The notes: generated by a model from the sequence alone, not told the origin. Counted from the stretch's first letter, positions 18,248-26,699 are shown. The stretch is DNA of 64,000 nucleotides from Streptomyces iakyrus (GCF_000717055.1 NZ_JNXI01000005.1:1-64000), one strand, 5' to 3'. Program-made: numbers and translations.

Positions 18248-18505
18248 GTGCACGACGAACTCGTTGATCATCTGACGCGGTCCACCGCCCTCGGGCGGGG
18301 CGAGGCGCTGCGCGTGATCCAGGACGTGCTCGCCTACTTCGACGAGACGACCGAGGAGTACGTCCGTCGCCGCCACCGCGAGCTCCAGGCCCAGGGCCTG
18401 GTCAACGCGGCGATCTTCGAGCGGATCGAGGCGGACCTCAAGTACCGCGCGGTGGCCCCGCCGGAGCTCTCGCTCCGGCAGCTGCGGCGCATCGTCTACG
18501 GCTAG
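18248..18505 (+). CDS. conserved small acidic helical protein upstream of glmS
   Basis: This 85-residue soluble protein is rich in charged helices: an N-terminal helix, then EALRVIQDVLAYFDETTEEY, then ELQAQGLVNAAIFERIEADL and a basic C-terminal LSLRQLRRIVYG. I recognise no catalytic motif. The GTG start has no Shine-Dalgarno sequence and sits where transcription is expected to begin, so the mRNA may be leaderless. Only 12 nt separate its stop from the glmS ATG, so the two are co-transcribed. A regulatory or partner role for this glmS copy is a reasonable guess; no function is assigned. Codon use is normal for the region. Confidence 0.8.
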   Translation: MHDELVDHLTRSTALGRGEALRVIQDVLAYFDETTEEYVRRRHRELQAQGLVNAAIFERIEADLKYRAVAPPELSLRQLRRIVYG

Positions 18506-18517
18506 GAATACGTTTAT

Positions 18518-20335
18518 ATGTGCGGAATCGTCGGTTACATCGGGAAGCGTGACGTCGCGCCTCTCCTCCTGGAGGGCCTCCAGCGGCTGGAGTACCGCGG
18601 CTACGACTCCGCGGGCATCGTCGTCACGTCCCCGAAGACGTCCGGCCTGAAGATGGTCAAGGCCAAGGGCCGCGTCCGCGACCTGGAGGCCAAGGTCCCG
18701 GCCCGCTTCAAGGGCACGACCGGCATCGCCCACACCCGCTGGGCGACCCACGGCGCCCCGTCCGACGTCAACGCCCACCCGCACATGTCGGCCGACAACA
18801 AGGTCGCCGTCGTGCACAACGGCATCATCGACAACGCCTCCGACCTGCGCCGCAAGCTGGAGGCGGACGGCGTCGAGTTCCTCTCCGAGACCGACACCGA
18901 GGTCCTGACCCACCTCATCGCCCGCTCGCAGGCGACCAAGCTGGAGGACAAGGTCCGCGAGACCCTCCGGCTCGTCGAGGGCACGTACGGCATCGCCGTC
19001 ATGCACGCCGACTTCCCCGACCGGATCGTCGTCGCCCGCAACGGCTCCCCGGTCGTCCTCGGCATCGGCGAGAAGGAGATGTTCGTCGCCTCGGACATCG
19101 CCGCCCTGGTCGCCCACACCCGCCAGATCGTCACCCTCGACGACGGCGAGATGGCCACCCTCAAGGCCGACGACTTCCGCACCTACACCACCGAGGGCAC
19201 CCGCACCACCGCCGAACCCACCACCGTCGAGTGGGAGGCCGCCTCCTACGACATGGGCGGCCACGACACCTACATGCACAAGGAGATCCACGAGCAGGCC
19301 GACGCCGTGGACCGCGTGCTGCGCGGCCGCATCGACGACCGCTTCTCCACCGTGCACCTGGGCGGCCTGAACCTGGACGCCCGCGAGGCCCGGCGGATCC
19401 GCCGCGTGAAGATCCTCGGCTGCGGCACCTCGTACCACGCGGGCATGATCGGCGCCCAGATGATCGAGGAGCTGGCCCGCATCCCCGCCGACGCCGAGCC
19501 TGCCTCGGAGTTCCGCTACCGCAACGCGGTCGTCGACCCCGACACCCTCTACGTCGCGGTCTCCCAGTCCGGCGAGACCTACGACGTGCTGGCCGCCGTG
19601 CAGGAGCTGAAGCGCAAGGGCGCGCGCGTCCTGGGCGTGGTGAACGTGGTCGGCTCGGCGATCGCCCGCGAGGCGGACGGCGGCATCTACGTGCACGCCG
19701 GGCCCGAGGTCTGCGTCGTCTCCACCAAGTGCTTCACCAACACGACGGTCGCCTTCGCCCTGCTCGCCCTGCACCTCGGCCGCACCCGCGACCTCTCCGT
19801 CCGGGACGGCAAGCGGATCATCGAGGGCCTGCGCAAGCTGCCCGCGCAGATCGCCGAGATCATGGAGCAGGAGGAGGACGTCAAGAAGCTGGCCCAGCAG
19901 TTCGCCGAGGCCCGCTCGATGCTCTTCATCGGCCGCGTCCGGGGTTACCCGGTGGCCCGCGAGGCGTCCCTGAAGCTCAAGGAGGTCTCCTACATCCACG
20001 CCGAGGCCTACCCCGCCTCGGAGCTCAAGCACGGCCCGCTGGCCCTGATCGAGCCGGCCCTCCCGACGGTCGCGATCGTCCCCGACGACGATCTGCTGGA
20101 GAAGAACCGCGCCGCCATGGAGGAGATCAAGGCCCGCAGCGGCCAGATCCTCGCGGTCGCCCACCAGCACCAGGAGAAGGCCGACGAGACGATCGTCGTC
20201 CCGAAGAACGAGGACGAACTCGACCCCATCCTGATGGGCATCCCCCTCCAACTCCTCGCGTATCACACTGCGTTGGCCCTCGGCCGCGACATCGACAAGC
20301 CCCGCAACCTGGCCAAGTCGGTGACGGTGGAGTAA
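18518..20335 (+). CDS. glmS: glutamine-fructose-6-phosphate aminotransferase (isomerizing)
   Basis: This 605-residue enzyme makes glucosamine-6-phosphate from fructose-6-phosphate and glutamine. The N-terminal Ntn glutaminase domain begins MCGIVGYIGKR with the nucleophile Cys2, followed by the HTRWATHG and HNGIIDN motifs. The two SIS isomerase domains follow, with CGTSYHAG, SQSGETYD, and SYIHAEAYPASELKHGP for sugar-phosphate binding. The C-terminus LAKSVTVE is canonical. It ends at a dispersed repeat and a strong hairpin. Streptomyces often has two glmS copies; this one, near a hexosaminidase, corresponds in position to the S. coelicolor second copy. No glmS ribozyme was seen upstream. Confidence 0.95.
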   Translation: MCGIVGYIGKRDVAPLLLEGLQRLEYRGYDSAGIVVTSPKTSGLKMVKAKGRVRDLEAKVPARFKGTTGIAHTRWATHGAPSDVNAHPHMSADNKVAVVHNGIIDNASDLRRKLEADGVEFLSETDTEVLTHLIARSQATKLEDKVRETLRLVEGTYGIAVMHADFPDRIVVARNGSPVVLGIGEKEMFVASDIAALVAHTRQIVTLDDGEMATLKADDFRTYTTEGTRTTAEPTTVEWEAASYDMGGHDTYMHKEIHEQADAVDRVLRGRIDDRFSTVHLGGLNLDAREARRIRRVKILGCGTSYHAGMIGAQMIEELARIPADAEPASEFRYRNAVVDPDTLYVAVSQSGETYDVLAAVQELKRKGARVLGVVNVVGSAIAREADGGIYVHAGPEVCVVSTKCFTNTTVAFALLALHLGRTRDLSVRDGKRIIEGLRKLPAQIAEIMEQEEDVKKLAQQFAEARSMLFIGRVRGYPVAREASLKLKEVSYIHAEAYPASELKHGPLALIEPALPTVAIVPDDDLLEKNRAAMEEIKARSGQILAVAHQHQEKADETIVVPKNEDELDPILMGIPLQLLAYHTALALGRDIDKPRNLAKSVTVE

Positions 20336-20341
20336 GCAACC

Positions 20342-20375
20342 CAGGGGCGCGGGGAACTGCGCGAACAGCCCCCAC
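20342..20375. repeat. dispersed intergenic repeat, copy 2
   Basis: This element starts CAGGGGCGCGGGGAACTGCG like the copy at 13869-13902 and ends ACAGCCCCCAC. It begins 7 bp after the glmS stop. The position right after an operon end is the same as for copy 1. Confidence 0.7.
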
Positions 20376-20400
20376 GCACCCGCACAGGCCACTCAAACGG

Positions 20401-20444
20401 GACGGACCCCCCACGTGCTGCCACCATGCACGGGGGGGTCCGTC
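20401..20444. terminator. bidirectional terminator between glmS and the SatP-like gene
   Basis: GACGGACCCCCCACGTGC (20401-20418) pairs with GCACGGGGGGGTCCGTC (20428-20444) with one bulged base and a 9-nt loop. It lies between two convergent genes and probably serves both. Confidence 0.75.
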
Positions 20445-20484
20445 TTCATCGCCGGGAAGCCGCCCAACTCCCCAGCCGGCGCAG

Positions 20485-21045
20485 CTAACCGGTGGCCGTC
20501 ACGCCCCGGCCCGCAGCGCGTCGCGGAATCGCCGTGGGCCAGTGCGCCAGCGCCGCGGTGGCCGCGTACCAGGCCACCGCCCCCGCGGCGACGGCGAACC
20601 AGCCGCCCGCCTTCACGAGCCCCTCGTTGCCGGCGAAACTCGCGATCGCCATGAGCAACAGGGCGACGAAGAACAGCCCGTACATGCCCTGACCGAGCTG
20701 GTCCCCGCCCCCGAGCGTCAAGGACAGCGCGACGAGGGCGAACAACAGCAGGAACAGCCCCGCCTCGTTGCCGGAGGCACTGTCGGACACCGCCCAGGTG
20801 AACCACAGCGCCCCGAGCACCGAGAACGCCGTACCCCCGGCGGAGTCACCCTCGCGCAGGGCCACCAGCCCGGCGACGAAGAGCGCTACTCCGCCCACGT
20901 ACTGGGCGATTGACCCGGCGTCAGCGGCTGACACACCGTCGATCACGGCGGTGTGCCCCAGCCCGAAGGCCAACAGGGTGATTCCGAGGGCGAGTCGACC
21001 GGCCACGGTCGTGATTCCGCTTCCCGCGGAGACGTCTTTGTCCAC
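20485..21045 (-). CDS. GPR1/FUN34/YaaH (SatP)-type membrane transporter
   Basis: This 186-residue integral membrane protein has six predicted hydrophobic segments, beginning LALGITLLAFGLGHTAVIDG and ending AGAVAWYAATAAL. The size and the six-helix layout with a QYVGGVALFVAGLVAL segment fit the acetate/succinate permease family GPR1/FUN34/YaaH, common in Streptomyces. The classic NPAPLGL box is not obvious, so the substrate (acetate or similar) is unproven. A plain DUF membrane protein is the alternative. The gene is alone and convergent with glmS. Confidence 0.65.
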   Translation of the reverse strand: MDKDVSAGSGITTVAGRLALGITLLAFGLGHTAVIDGVSAADAGSIAQYVGGVALFVAGLVALREGDSAGGTAFSVLGALWFTWAVSDSASGNEAGLFLLLFALVALSLTLGGGDQLGQGMYGLFFVALLLMAIASFAGNEGLVKAGGWFAVAAGAVAWYAATAALAHWPTAIPRRAAGRGVTATG

Positions 21046-21170
21046 GGCGGGCTCCCTTCGTGCATGTGCAGTTGTGCGGTGTCCCGTATATGCCCTTCAC
21101 AAGGGCACAAACACCTCTACGCGTGAGTAGATTTACGCACCGCACCAGGGGAGTTACTGCTCGGGGAACG

Positions 21171-21698
21171 TCAGGGGATGACGATGACGGGCCGCTGCGC
21201 CCGCTTGGCGAGCCGCCCCGCGACCGAGCCGAAGATGCGCCCCACGATGCCGTGGGTGGAGCCGACGACGATCGCGTCGGCCTCGTACTCCCGGCCGACC
21301 TCTTCGAGCTCGTGGCAGATGTCACCGCCGCGCTCGACCAGGATCCAGGGCACCTCGGCGAGGTAGTCCGCGCAGGCCAGTTCCAGACCGAGCACCTCGG
21401 TGCGGTGGTCCGGCACGTCCACGAACACAGGCGGCTCGCAGCCGGCCCACACGGTGGTCGGCAGCCGGTTGGCGACGTGCACGATGATCAGGCCCGATCC
21501 GGAGCGATGGGCCATGCCGATCGCGTACGCCAGGGCACGCTCGCTGGACGTGGAGCCGTCGAAGCCGACGACGACCCCGTGCTTGAAGGCGGGGTCGCAG
21601 GAGTGGCGTGGCTCTTCCGCCGCCAGGGGCTCGGCCGCCGTGGGATCGGCGACGGGCCGCTTGCGGTCCGCGGGTTCGAAGAATTCGTGACCGGCCAT
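21171..21698 (-). CDS. universal stress protein (UspA family)
   Basis: This single-domain 175-residue Usp protein has an N-terminal extension of about 40 residues. The domain starts with VVVGFDGSTSSERALAYAIG (nucleotide-loop Asp) and ends with the ATP-binding signature GSTHGIVGRIFGSVAGRL and RPVIVIP, the G-x2-G-x9-G(S) pattern of ATP-binding Usps. It is probably a soluble stress- or dormancy-linked protein; the direct target is unknown. A 305-bp non-coding gap follows toward the next gene. Confidence 0.88.
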   Translation of the reverse strand: MAGHEFFEPADRKRPVADPTAAEPLAAEEPRHSCDPAFKHGVVVGFDGSTSSERALAYAIGMAHRSGSGLIIVHVANRLPTTVWAGCEPPVFVDVPDHRTEVLGLELACADYLAEVPWILVERGGDICHELEEVGREYEADAIVVGSTHGIVGRIFGSVAGRLAKRAQRPVIVIP

Positions 21699-22003
21699 GG
21701 CTGTCTCGGCGTTGTGATCCTTATATGGGGGACAACAGTGTGCGGCGGAGCTGTGTCCGGGAATGGTCTTCCCACCCCCATACCCTCAAGGGTACGGCGG
21801 CACGCCTCCTTAGCCCAGATCCCGCTCACCGTGCGTGCGGGTTCCAGGGAGCATGCACGAGGCACCGCCCGTAACGCAATGGTTGCTGCCCTGTACAGGC
21901 GGTTTGCACAGGATTCAATGACCCGCGGAGGTGATCGGGACAGCCAGTGACCGACGCCGCCGCCACGCGTTGAACCCCGAGAGTCACGCCACAGGGAGCA
22001 CGC
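21699..22003. other. divergent intergenic region, 305 bp
   Basis: This gap separates the universal stress gene (minus) from a small membrane-protein gene (plus). It must hold both promoters. It is less G/C-rich than its surroundings (for example CCTTATATGGGG near the Usp start and a TTTGCACAGGATTCAATGA stretch near 21901). I see no confident -10/-35 pair, RNA gene or ORF in it. Confidence 0.5.
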
Positions 22004-22336
22004 ATGTCCGGACCCCGCCCCGCCGCCGAGGCGGACCGCGCGGCCCCGCCGCCGCGGGACACCGCTACGGATGTGGTTCGCTGGGCCGCCTTCAGCTGCC
22101 TGCTCGTCCCGGTGGTGCTCCTCGGCTACGGCGCCTCTCTGGCCGGTGCCGCCGGCACGGCCCTCGGGCTGGCGGCCGTCACGGGCGCCTGCCGGGTCCT
22201 GCTGCGCCAGTCCGAGCGCGGCGCGGCCCGGCTCGCGGCCGAGGACCGGGCACCCCACCGGGGGCGGCACCACCGCACCGGAACCGGGTCCCACCGTGGC
22301 GGACGGCACACCGGAGGGGATACACCGGTCGGCTGA
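22004..22336 (+). CDS. small membrane protein of unknown function
   Basis: This 110-residue protein has a short polar N-terminus, then two close hydrophobic segments (WAAFSCLLVPVVLLGYGASL and AGAAGTALGLAAVTGACRVL) and a basic, His- and Gly-rich C-terminus. No catalytic motif is seen. ATG 22004 has AGGGAG 6 nt upstream. It lies alone upstream of the adpA leader. The coding signal is fair: high third-position GC and a good ribosome site. The function is unknown. Confidence 0.65.
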   Translation: MSGPRPAAEADRAAPPPRDTATDVVRWAAFSCLLVPVVLLGYGASLAGAAGTALGLAAVTGACRVLLRQSERGAARLAAEDRAPHRGRHHRTGTGSHRGGRHTGGDTPVG

Positions 22337-22713
22337 CCGGTTTCCGCGCACGCACACGTCACTTTTCAGCCAACTTCACGCCCCTGTGCATCCTCCGCTC
22401 CCCCCACCCCCCAACCCCCGTTCGACCTGCACGGAAAGGGCCTCAGGGGGTCTGCGCACCCTACGTGGATTGGCCACTGCGACAAGGCGCACTTCCCTGC
22501 ACGCCCCACGAGTGCAACGCTTCGTGATCGAATGCTTCACGCCAAGTTGCCAAGTCGACAATGTGCCGAGTGGTGAACCGGCCACTTCGGCACGGCGGCA
22601 CACAGTAGATTCGATCTTGACTGTCTACGGCGGGGGACTCGTGCAGGACCAAGGGGAAACGTGCAGGAGCGACACAACCGAGGAGCCGCGACCACCGAGG
22701 GGGGCTTAGCAGT
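22337..22713 (+). promoter_or_regulatory. adpA upstream/leader region, 377 bp
   Basis: This long gene-free stretch precedes adpA. It is AT-richer than average and contains a TGGCSNGWWY-type site on the minus strand, a TAGATT -10-like hexamer at 22606-22611 and a purine-rich ribosome site just before the ATG. Long, complex leaders are typical of adpA. I did not find an RNA gene or riboswitch fold. Confidence 0.55.
22575..22584 (-). promoter_or_regulatory. candidate AdpA-binding site (autoregulation)
   Basis: On the minus strand the sequence reads TGGCCGGTTC, a full match to the AdpA consensus TGGCSNGWWY. It lies 130 bp before the adpA ATG. AdpA represses its own promoter in S. griseus. A 10-bp degenerate motif occurs by chance, so this is only a candidate. 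Confidence 0.4.
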
Positions 22714-23955
22714 ATGAGCCACGACTCCACTGCCGCGCCGGAAGCCGCGGCCCGGAAACTTTCCGGGCGACGCCGCAAGGAGATCGTCGCGGTGCTGCTG
22801 TTCAGCGGCGGCCCCATCTTCGAGAGTTCCATACCGCTGTCGGTGTTCGGGGTTGACCGCCAGGACGCCGGCGTACCGCGCTACCGACTGCTGGTGTGCG
22901 GGGGCGAGGACGGTCCGCTACGGACCACCGGGGGACTCGAACTCACCGCACCACATGGCCTGGAAGCGATCTCGCGTGCGGGCACGGTCGTCGTACCGGC
23001 CTGGCGTTCGATCACTTCTCCGCCACCGGAGGAGGCGCTCGACGCACTGCGCCGCGCCCATGAGGAGGGCGCCCGCATCGTCGGGCTGTGCACCGGCGCC
23101 TTCGTCCTCGCGGCGGCGGGCCTGCTGGACGGCCGCCCCGCGACGACACACTGGATGTACGCACCGACGCTGGCCAAGCGCTACCCGTCGGTGCACGTGG
23201 ACCCGCGCGAGCTGTTCGTCGACGACGGCGACGTGCTGACGTCGGCGGGCACGGCCGCGGGCATCGACCTGTGCCTGCACATCGTGCGCACGGACCACGG
23301 CAACGAGGCGGCCGGGGCCCTGGCCAGGCGGCTCGTCGTGCCGCCGCGCCGCAGCGGCGGGCAGGAGCGCTACCTCGACAGGTCTTTACCGGAGGAGATC
23401 GGCGCCGACCCGCTCGCCGAGGTCGTCGCCTGGGCACTGGAGCACCTCCACGAACAGTTCGACGTGGAGACACTGGCGGCACGCGCGTACATGAGCCGCC
23501 GTACGTTCGACCGCCGCTTCCGCTCGCTGACCGGGAGTGCTCCGCTGCAGTGGCTGATCACGCAGCGGGTCCTCCAGGCGCAGCGCCTGCTGGAGACGTC
23601 GGACTACTCGGTGGACGAGGTGGCGGGGCGCTGCGGCTTCCGGTCGCCGGTCGCCCTGCGCGGGCACTTCCGCCGCCAGCTGGGCTCGTCCCCGGCCGCG
23701 TACCGGGCCGCCTACCGCGCCCGGCGCCCGCAGGGCGAGCGGCCCCAGGAGACCGAGAGCGCCCCGGGCGGCCCCGGGTCCGGCATGCCGGGCCATCCGG
23801 GCCACACCGGGCACCCGGGCCAGCCCGGCCAGGCACCGACCCCGCTCCACCCGGAGCACCCGGTGCCGCTGCAGTCCCGCCGTACGGCGGCGAGCGCGAT
23901 GGGCCAGTCCCCGGCGCTGTCGGCCAGCCTGCCCGGGCAGCGCAGCGCGCCTTGA
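22714..23955 (+). CDS. adpA: AdpA/BldH, AraC-type master regulator of development
   Basis: This 413-residue regulator activates morphological development and secondary metabolism genes. The N half is a DJ-1/GATase1-like dimerisation domain, with the Cys elbow IVGLCTGAFVLAAAG. Residues about 230-330 hold two AraC helix-turn-helices (YMSRRTFDRRFRSLTG; CGFRSPVALRGHFRRQLG). The linker has the rare leucine codon TTA at 23386-23388 (codon 225), so translation needs the bldA tRNA. The C-terminal 80 residues are low-complexity and include a Gly-X-Y collagen-like run at about 352-372. ATG 22714 follows GAGGGGGG. It is followed by a 15-bp hairpin and ornA, the order known in other Streptomyces. Confidence 0.95.
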   Translation: MSHDSTAAPEAAARKLSGRRRKEIVAVLLFSGGPIFESSIPLSVFGVDRQDAGVPRYRLLVCGGEDGPLRTTGGLELTAPHGLEAISRAGTVVVPAWRSITSPPPEEALDALRRAHEEGARIVGLCTGAFVLAAAGLLDGRPATTHWMYAPTLAKRYPSVHVDPRELFVDDGDVLTSAGTAAGIDLCLHIVRTDHGNEAAGALARRLVVPPRRSGGQERYLDRSLPEEIGADPLAEVVAWALEHLHEQFDVETLAARAYMSRRTFDRRFRSLTGSAPLQWLITQRVLQAQRLLETSDYSVDEVAGRCGFRSPVALRGHFRRQLGSSPAAYRAAYRARRPQGERPQETESAPGGPGSGMPGHPGHTGHPGQPGQAPTPLHPEHPVPLQSRRTAASAMGQSPALSASLPGQRSAP

Positions 23956-23965
23956 TCCGGTAGCC

Positions 23966-24000
23966 GGGGCCCGCGAGGAGCACGTCTCCTCGCGGGCCCC
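23966..24000 (+). terminator. terminator of adpA
   Basis: GGGGCCCGCGAGGAG (23966-23980) and CTCCTCGCGGGCCCC (23986-24000) form a perfect 15-bp stem with the loop CACGT, 11 bp after the adpA stop. Confidence 0.8.
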
Positions 24001-24057
24001 TCGGCTTTCCCGGCACGGGCGGCCCGGCCGGTGGCGGCGGGCCGTAAGGTTAGACAC

Positions 24058-24660
24058 ATGAACGATCGCATGGTGTGGATCGACTGCGAGATGACCGGCC
24101 TCTCGCTGTCGGACGACGCGCTCATCGAGGTGGCCGCCCTCGTGACCGACTCCGAGCTGAACGTGCTCGGTGAGGGTGTGGACATCGTCATCCGGCCGCC
24201 GGAGCAGGCGCTGGAGACGATGCCGGACGTGGTGCGTCAGATGCACACCGCCTCCGGGCTGCTCGACGAGCTGGCCGCCGGAACCACCCTGAAGGACGCC
24301 GAGGACCAGGTCCTGACGTATGTGAGGGAGTTCGTCAAGGAGCCGGGCAAGGCGCCGCTGTGCGGGAACTCCGTCGGCACGGACCGCGGCTTCCTGCTGC
24401 GCGACATGCCGACCCTGGAGAACTACCTCCACTACCGGATCGTCGACGTGTCGTCGGTCAAGGAGCTGGCCCGCCGCTGGTACCCGCGGGCGTACTTCAA
24501 CAGCCCGCAGAAGAGCGGCAACCACCGTGCGCTCGCCGACATCCGCGAATCGATCGCGGAGCTGCGGTACTACCGCGAGGCCGTGTTCGTCCCGCAGCCG
24601 GGGCCCGACTCGGACACCGCGAAGACGATCGCGGCGAAGCACGTTCTGCCTGCTCGGTAA
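24058..24660 (+). CDS. orn: oligoribonuclease (DEDDh 3'-5' exonuclease)
   Basis: This 200-residue nuclease degrades short RNA oligonucleotides and pGpG from c-di-GMP breakdown. The DEDDh motifs are present: WIDCEMTGL with Asp and Glu near the N-terminus, GNSVGTDRGFL for motif II, and NHRALADIRESIAELRYY for the His and last Asp. The start is ATG 24058, which places the first catalytic motif close to the N-terminus as in the family; a 9-residue longer form is possible. In Streptomyces it is called ornA and affects growth and sporulation. It also links with cdgA in this window, since both act on c-di-GMP metabolism. Confidence 0.95.
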   Translation: MNDRMVWIDCEMTGLSLSDDALIEVAALVTDSELNVLGEGVDIVIRPPEQALETMPDVVRQMHTASGLLDELAAGTTLKDAEDQVLTYVREFVKEPGKAPLCGNSVGTDRGFLLRDMPTLENYLHYRIVDVSSVKELARRWYPRAYFNSPQKSGNHRALADIRESIAELRYYREAVFVPQPGPDSDTAKTIAAKHVLPAR

Positions 24661-24775
24661 GGCCACGCGGGGGCCCGTCGGGGGGCGCCGCGAAAGCCGG
24701 GCGCGAGCACCCCTTCGGACCCTGTACACTTTTTCTCGGCCGGTCAGGGAAGTCACTGACCTCCAACCCGGTCAT

Positions 24776-24849
24776 GGTGGGTGTAGCTCAGCTGGTAGAG
24801 CACCTGGTTGTGGTCCAGGATGCCGCGGGTTCAAGTCCCGTCACTCACC
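24776..24849 (+). tRNA. tRNA-His (GTG)
   Basis: The cloverleaf is complete. The acceptor GTGGGTG pairs with CACTCAC with one G-T pair, and an extra G at -1 faces discriminator C, the mark of tRNA-His. The anticodon arm CCTGG-TTGTGGT-CCAGG gives anticodon GTG, and the T arm has GTTCAAGTC. The CCA end is not encoded. A strong terminator follows. Confidence 0.95.
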
Positions 24850-24858
24850 CTGAGTAAT

Positions 24859-24899
24859 CAGCCGGTGGCTTCGGAAGAAGCCACCGGCTGAAGCTTTTT
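24859..24899 (+). terminator. intrinsic terminator of tRNA-His
   Basis: CAGCCGGTGGCTTC (24859-24872) and GAAGCCACCGGCTG (24877-24890) form a perfect 14-bp stem with a GGAA tetraloop, followed by AAGCTTTTT. This is a classical T-tract terminator, rare in this GC-rich DNA. Confidence 0.9.
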
Positions 24900-24945
24900 G
24901 CGCGCCTCTCCGGGGCGGCGCGGCGCTCTGGCTACCGTCGGCGGC

Positions 24946-26136
24946 ATGGACGGTCGACGCCCGGGATGGCGCGCGTGTGTGCTCAGCGGGGCGGTGTTCG
25001 CCGTCTGCATGGCCGGCACCACACTGCCGACGCCCCTCTACCCCCTCTACCAGGACGAGTTCGGCTTCTCCGAGCTGACGGTCACCGTGGTGTACGCCCT
25101 TTACGCCTTCGCCGTGATCGGTGTGCTGCTGCTGGTCGGCGACGCCTCGGACGCCGTGGGCAGGCGCCCGGTGCTGCTGTGCGGCCTGGGCTTCGCGGCG
25201 CTGAGCGCCGTCTGCTTCCTGTGCGCCACCGGGCTCGGCTGGCTCTACGCGGGGCGGCTGCTGTCGGGACTGTCCGCCGGGCTGTTCACCGGCGCCGCCA
25301 CGGCGTACGTGATGGAGCTGGCCCCCGAGGGCGGCGCCTCCCGGGCCACGTTCGTGGCGACGGCCGCCAACATGGGCGGGCTGGGCTGCGGTCCCCTGCT
25401 CTCCGGGCTGCTCGCGCAGTACGCCGCATGGCCGCTGTACCTGCCGTTCGTCACCCATCTCGCCCTGGTGGCCGCCTCGGCCGCGGTGCTGCTGCGGCTC
25501 GCGGAGACGGTCAGGGAGCGGCAGCCGCTGCGCACCGTGCGCCCGCAGCGGCCCGCACTGCCCCCGCAGGTGCGCGCGGTGTTCGGCCCCGCCGCCACCG
25601 CCTCCTTCGTCGGGTTCGCCCTGTTCGGGGTGTTCACCTCGGTCAGCCCGGCCTTCCTCGCGGAGTCCCTGCACGTGAACGACCACGCCGTGAGCGGGCT
25701 GATCGTCGCACTGGCCTTCTTCTCCTCGACGGCCGGGCAACTGGCGGTCGGCAAAGTCGGCGTACGGCGCTCCCTGCCGCTGGGCTGCGCCGGGCTCCTC
25801 GCCGGTCTCGCGCTGCTCGCCGGCGCGCTGCGGTGGGACCAGATGTCGCTGCTGGTCGCCAGCGCGCTCGTCGGCGGGGTCGGCCAGGGGCTGGCGTTCC
25901 GGGGTGCGTTGTCCGACGTGGCCGAGGCCTCGCCCGCGCACCAGCGCGCGGCGGTGATCTCGACCCTGTTCGTGGTGGCCTACGCGGGCATCTCCCTGCC
26001 GGTGATCGGCGTCGGTCTGCTGACCGGTCCGATCGGCCTGGAGGGGGCTGGGCTGGTGTTCATCGCCTGCATGGCCGTCCTGGTCGTGACGGCGGCGGTG
26101 TACCTGCTGCGGCGCCCGGAACCGGCCCGGGTCTGA
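24946..26136 (+). CDS. MFS transporter (drug/metabolite efflux type)
   Basis: This 396-residue protein has about 12 hydrophobic segments. The major-facilitator loop between TM2 and TM3 reads VGDASDAVGRRPVLL, and TM4/5 contain GAATAYVMELAPEGGASRA. The pattern resembles actinobacterial DHA1-type exporters; the substrate cannot be read. ATG 24946 was preferred over an upstream in-frame ATG that would overlap the tRNA terminator. Only 20 nt separate its stop from the Nudix gene, so the two may be co-transcribed. Confidence 0.85.
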   Translation: MDGRRPGWRACVLSGAVFAVCMAGTTLPTPLYPLYQDEFGFSELTVTVVYALYAFAVIGVLLLVGDASDAVGRRPVLLCGLGFAALSAVCFLCATGLGWLYAGRLLSGLSAGLFTGAATAYVMELAPEGGASRATFVATAANMGGLGCGPLLSGLLAQYAAWPLYLPFVTHLALVAASAAVLLRLAETVRERQPLRTVRPQRPALPPQVRAVFGPAATASFVGFALFGVFTSVSPAFLAESLHVNDHAVSGLIVALAFFSSTAGQLAVGKVGVRRSLPLGCAGLLAGLALLAGALRWDQMSLLVASALVGGVGQGLAFRGALSDVAEASPAHQRAAVISTLFVVAYAGISLPVIGVGLLTGPIGLEGAGLVFIACMAVLVVTAAVYLLRRPEPARV

Positions 26137-26156
26137 GCGCGTGCGATCGTGGGCCC

Positions 26157-26669
26157 ATGCGTGAGCCGGTGGAACGGGTAGACGAGCAGGACCGGGTGTT
26201 CGGGGTGGTCGACCGGGGCGAGGCGATCCGTAACGGCTGGCCGCACCGGATCGCGACCACGGTGTGCCGTGATCCGCTGGGGCGGGTGCTGGTGCACCGC
26301 AGGCCGGAGCACGTGTCGCGGTTCCCGGGGCACTACGACTGGCTGATCGGCGGGGCCGTCGAGGTCGGCGAGTCCTACGAGGAGGCGGCTGCCCGGGAGC
26401 TGGCCGAGGAACTGGGCGTCGAGGCGCGGGTGCGGTTCGTCTTCAAGTTCCTCTGCCGAGGGGCGATCAGCCCCTACTGGCTCGGGGTGCACGAGGCCGT
26501 CGTCGCCGAGCCCCTCTCCCCCGACCCGTCCGCGATCGCTTGGCACGGCTGGGTGGGCGAGGCGGAGCTCGGAGAGGCGCTCCGGACGCGGCTGTTCGTG
26601 CCCGACGGAGTGGAGGCCCTGCGGCGCCACCCCGGCCTCAGCTCAGCGAGCGCCGCCACGCGGCAGTAA
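26157..26669 (+). CDS. Nudix hydrolase
   Basis: This 170-residue protein has a full Nudix box: GAVEVGESYEEAAARELAEE followed by LGV, the G-x5-E-x7-REU-x-EE-x-GU pattern that binds Mg2+ and cleaves nucleoside-diphosphate-linked substrates. The N-terminus (RVFGVVDRGEAIRNGWPHR) and overall length resemble the YfcD / isopentenyl-diphosphate-isomerase-like Nudix branch, often 8-oxo-nucleotide or unknown substrates. It lies just after the MFS gene. The substrate is not assigned. Confidence 0.88.
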   Translation: MREPVERVDEQDRVFGVVDRGEAIRNGWPHRIATTVCRDPLGRVLVHRRPEHVSRFPGHYDWLIGGAVEVGESYEEAAARELAEELGVEARVRFVFKFLCRGAISPYWLGVHEAVVAEPLSPDPSAIAWHGWVGEAELGEALRTRLFVPDGVEALRRHPGLSSASAATRQ

Positions 26670-26699
26670 ACTCCCCCACCCCCCTGAATCGTTCGGCCG

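Noticed and set aside
18336..18520. glmS ribozyme or riboswitch upstream of glmS
   Set aside because: The upstream sequence is coding for the 85-residue protein and only 12 nt lie between the genes; no ribozyme core was seen.
18146..20392. Long open frame (748 codons) antisense to glmS
   Set aside because: It is a shadow frame covering glmS and the small gene upstream; glmS has full family motifs and a correct start.
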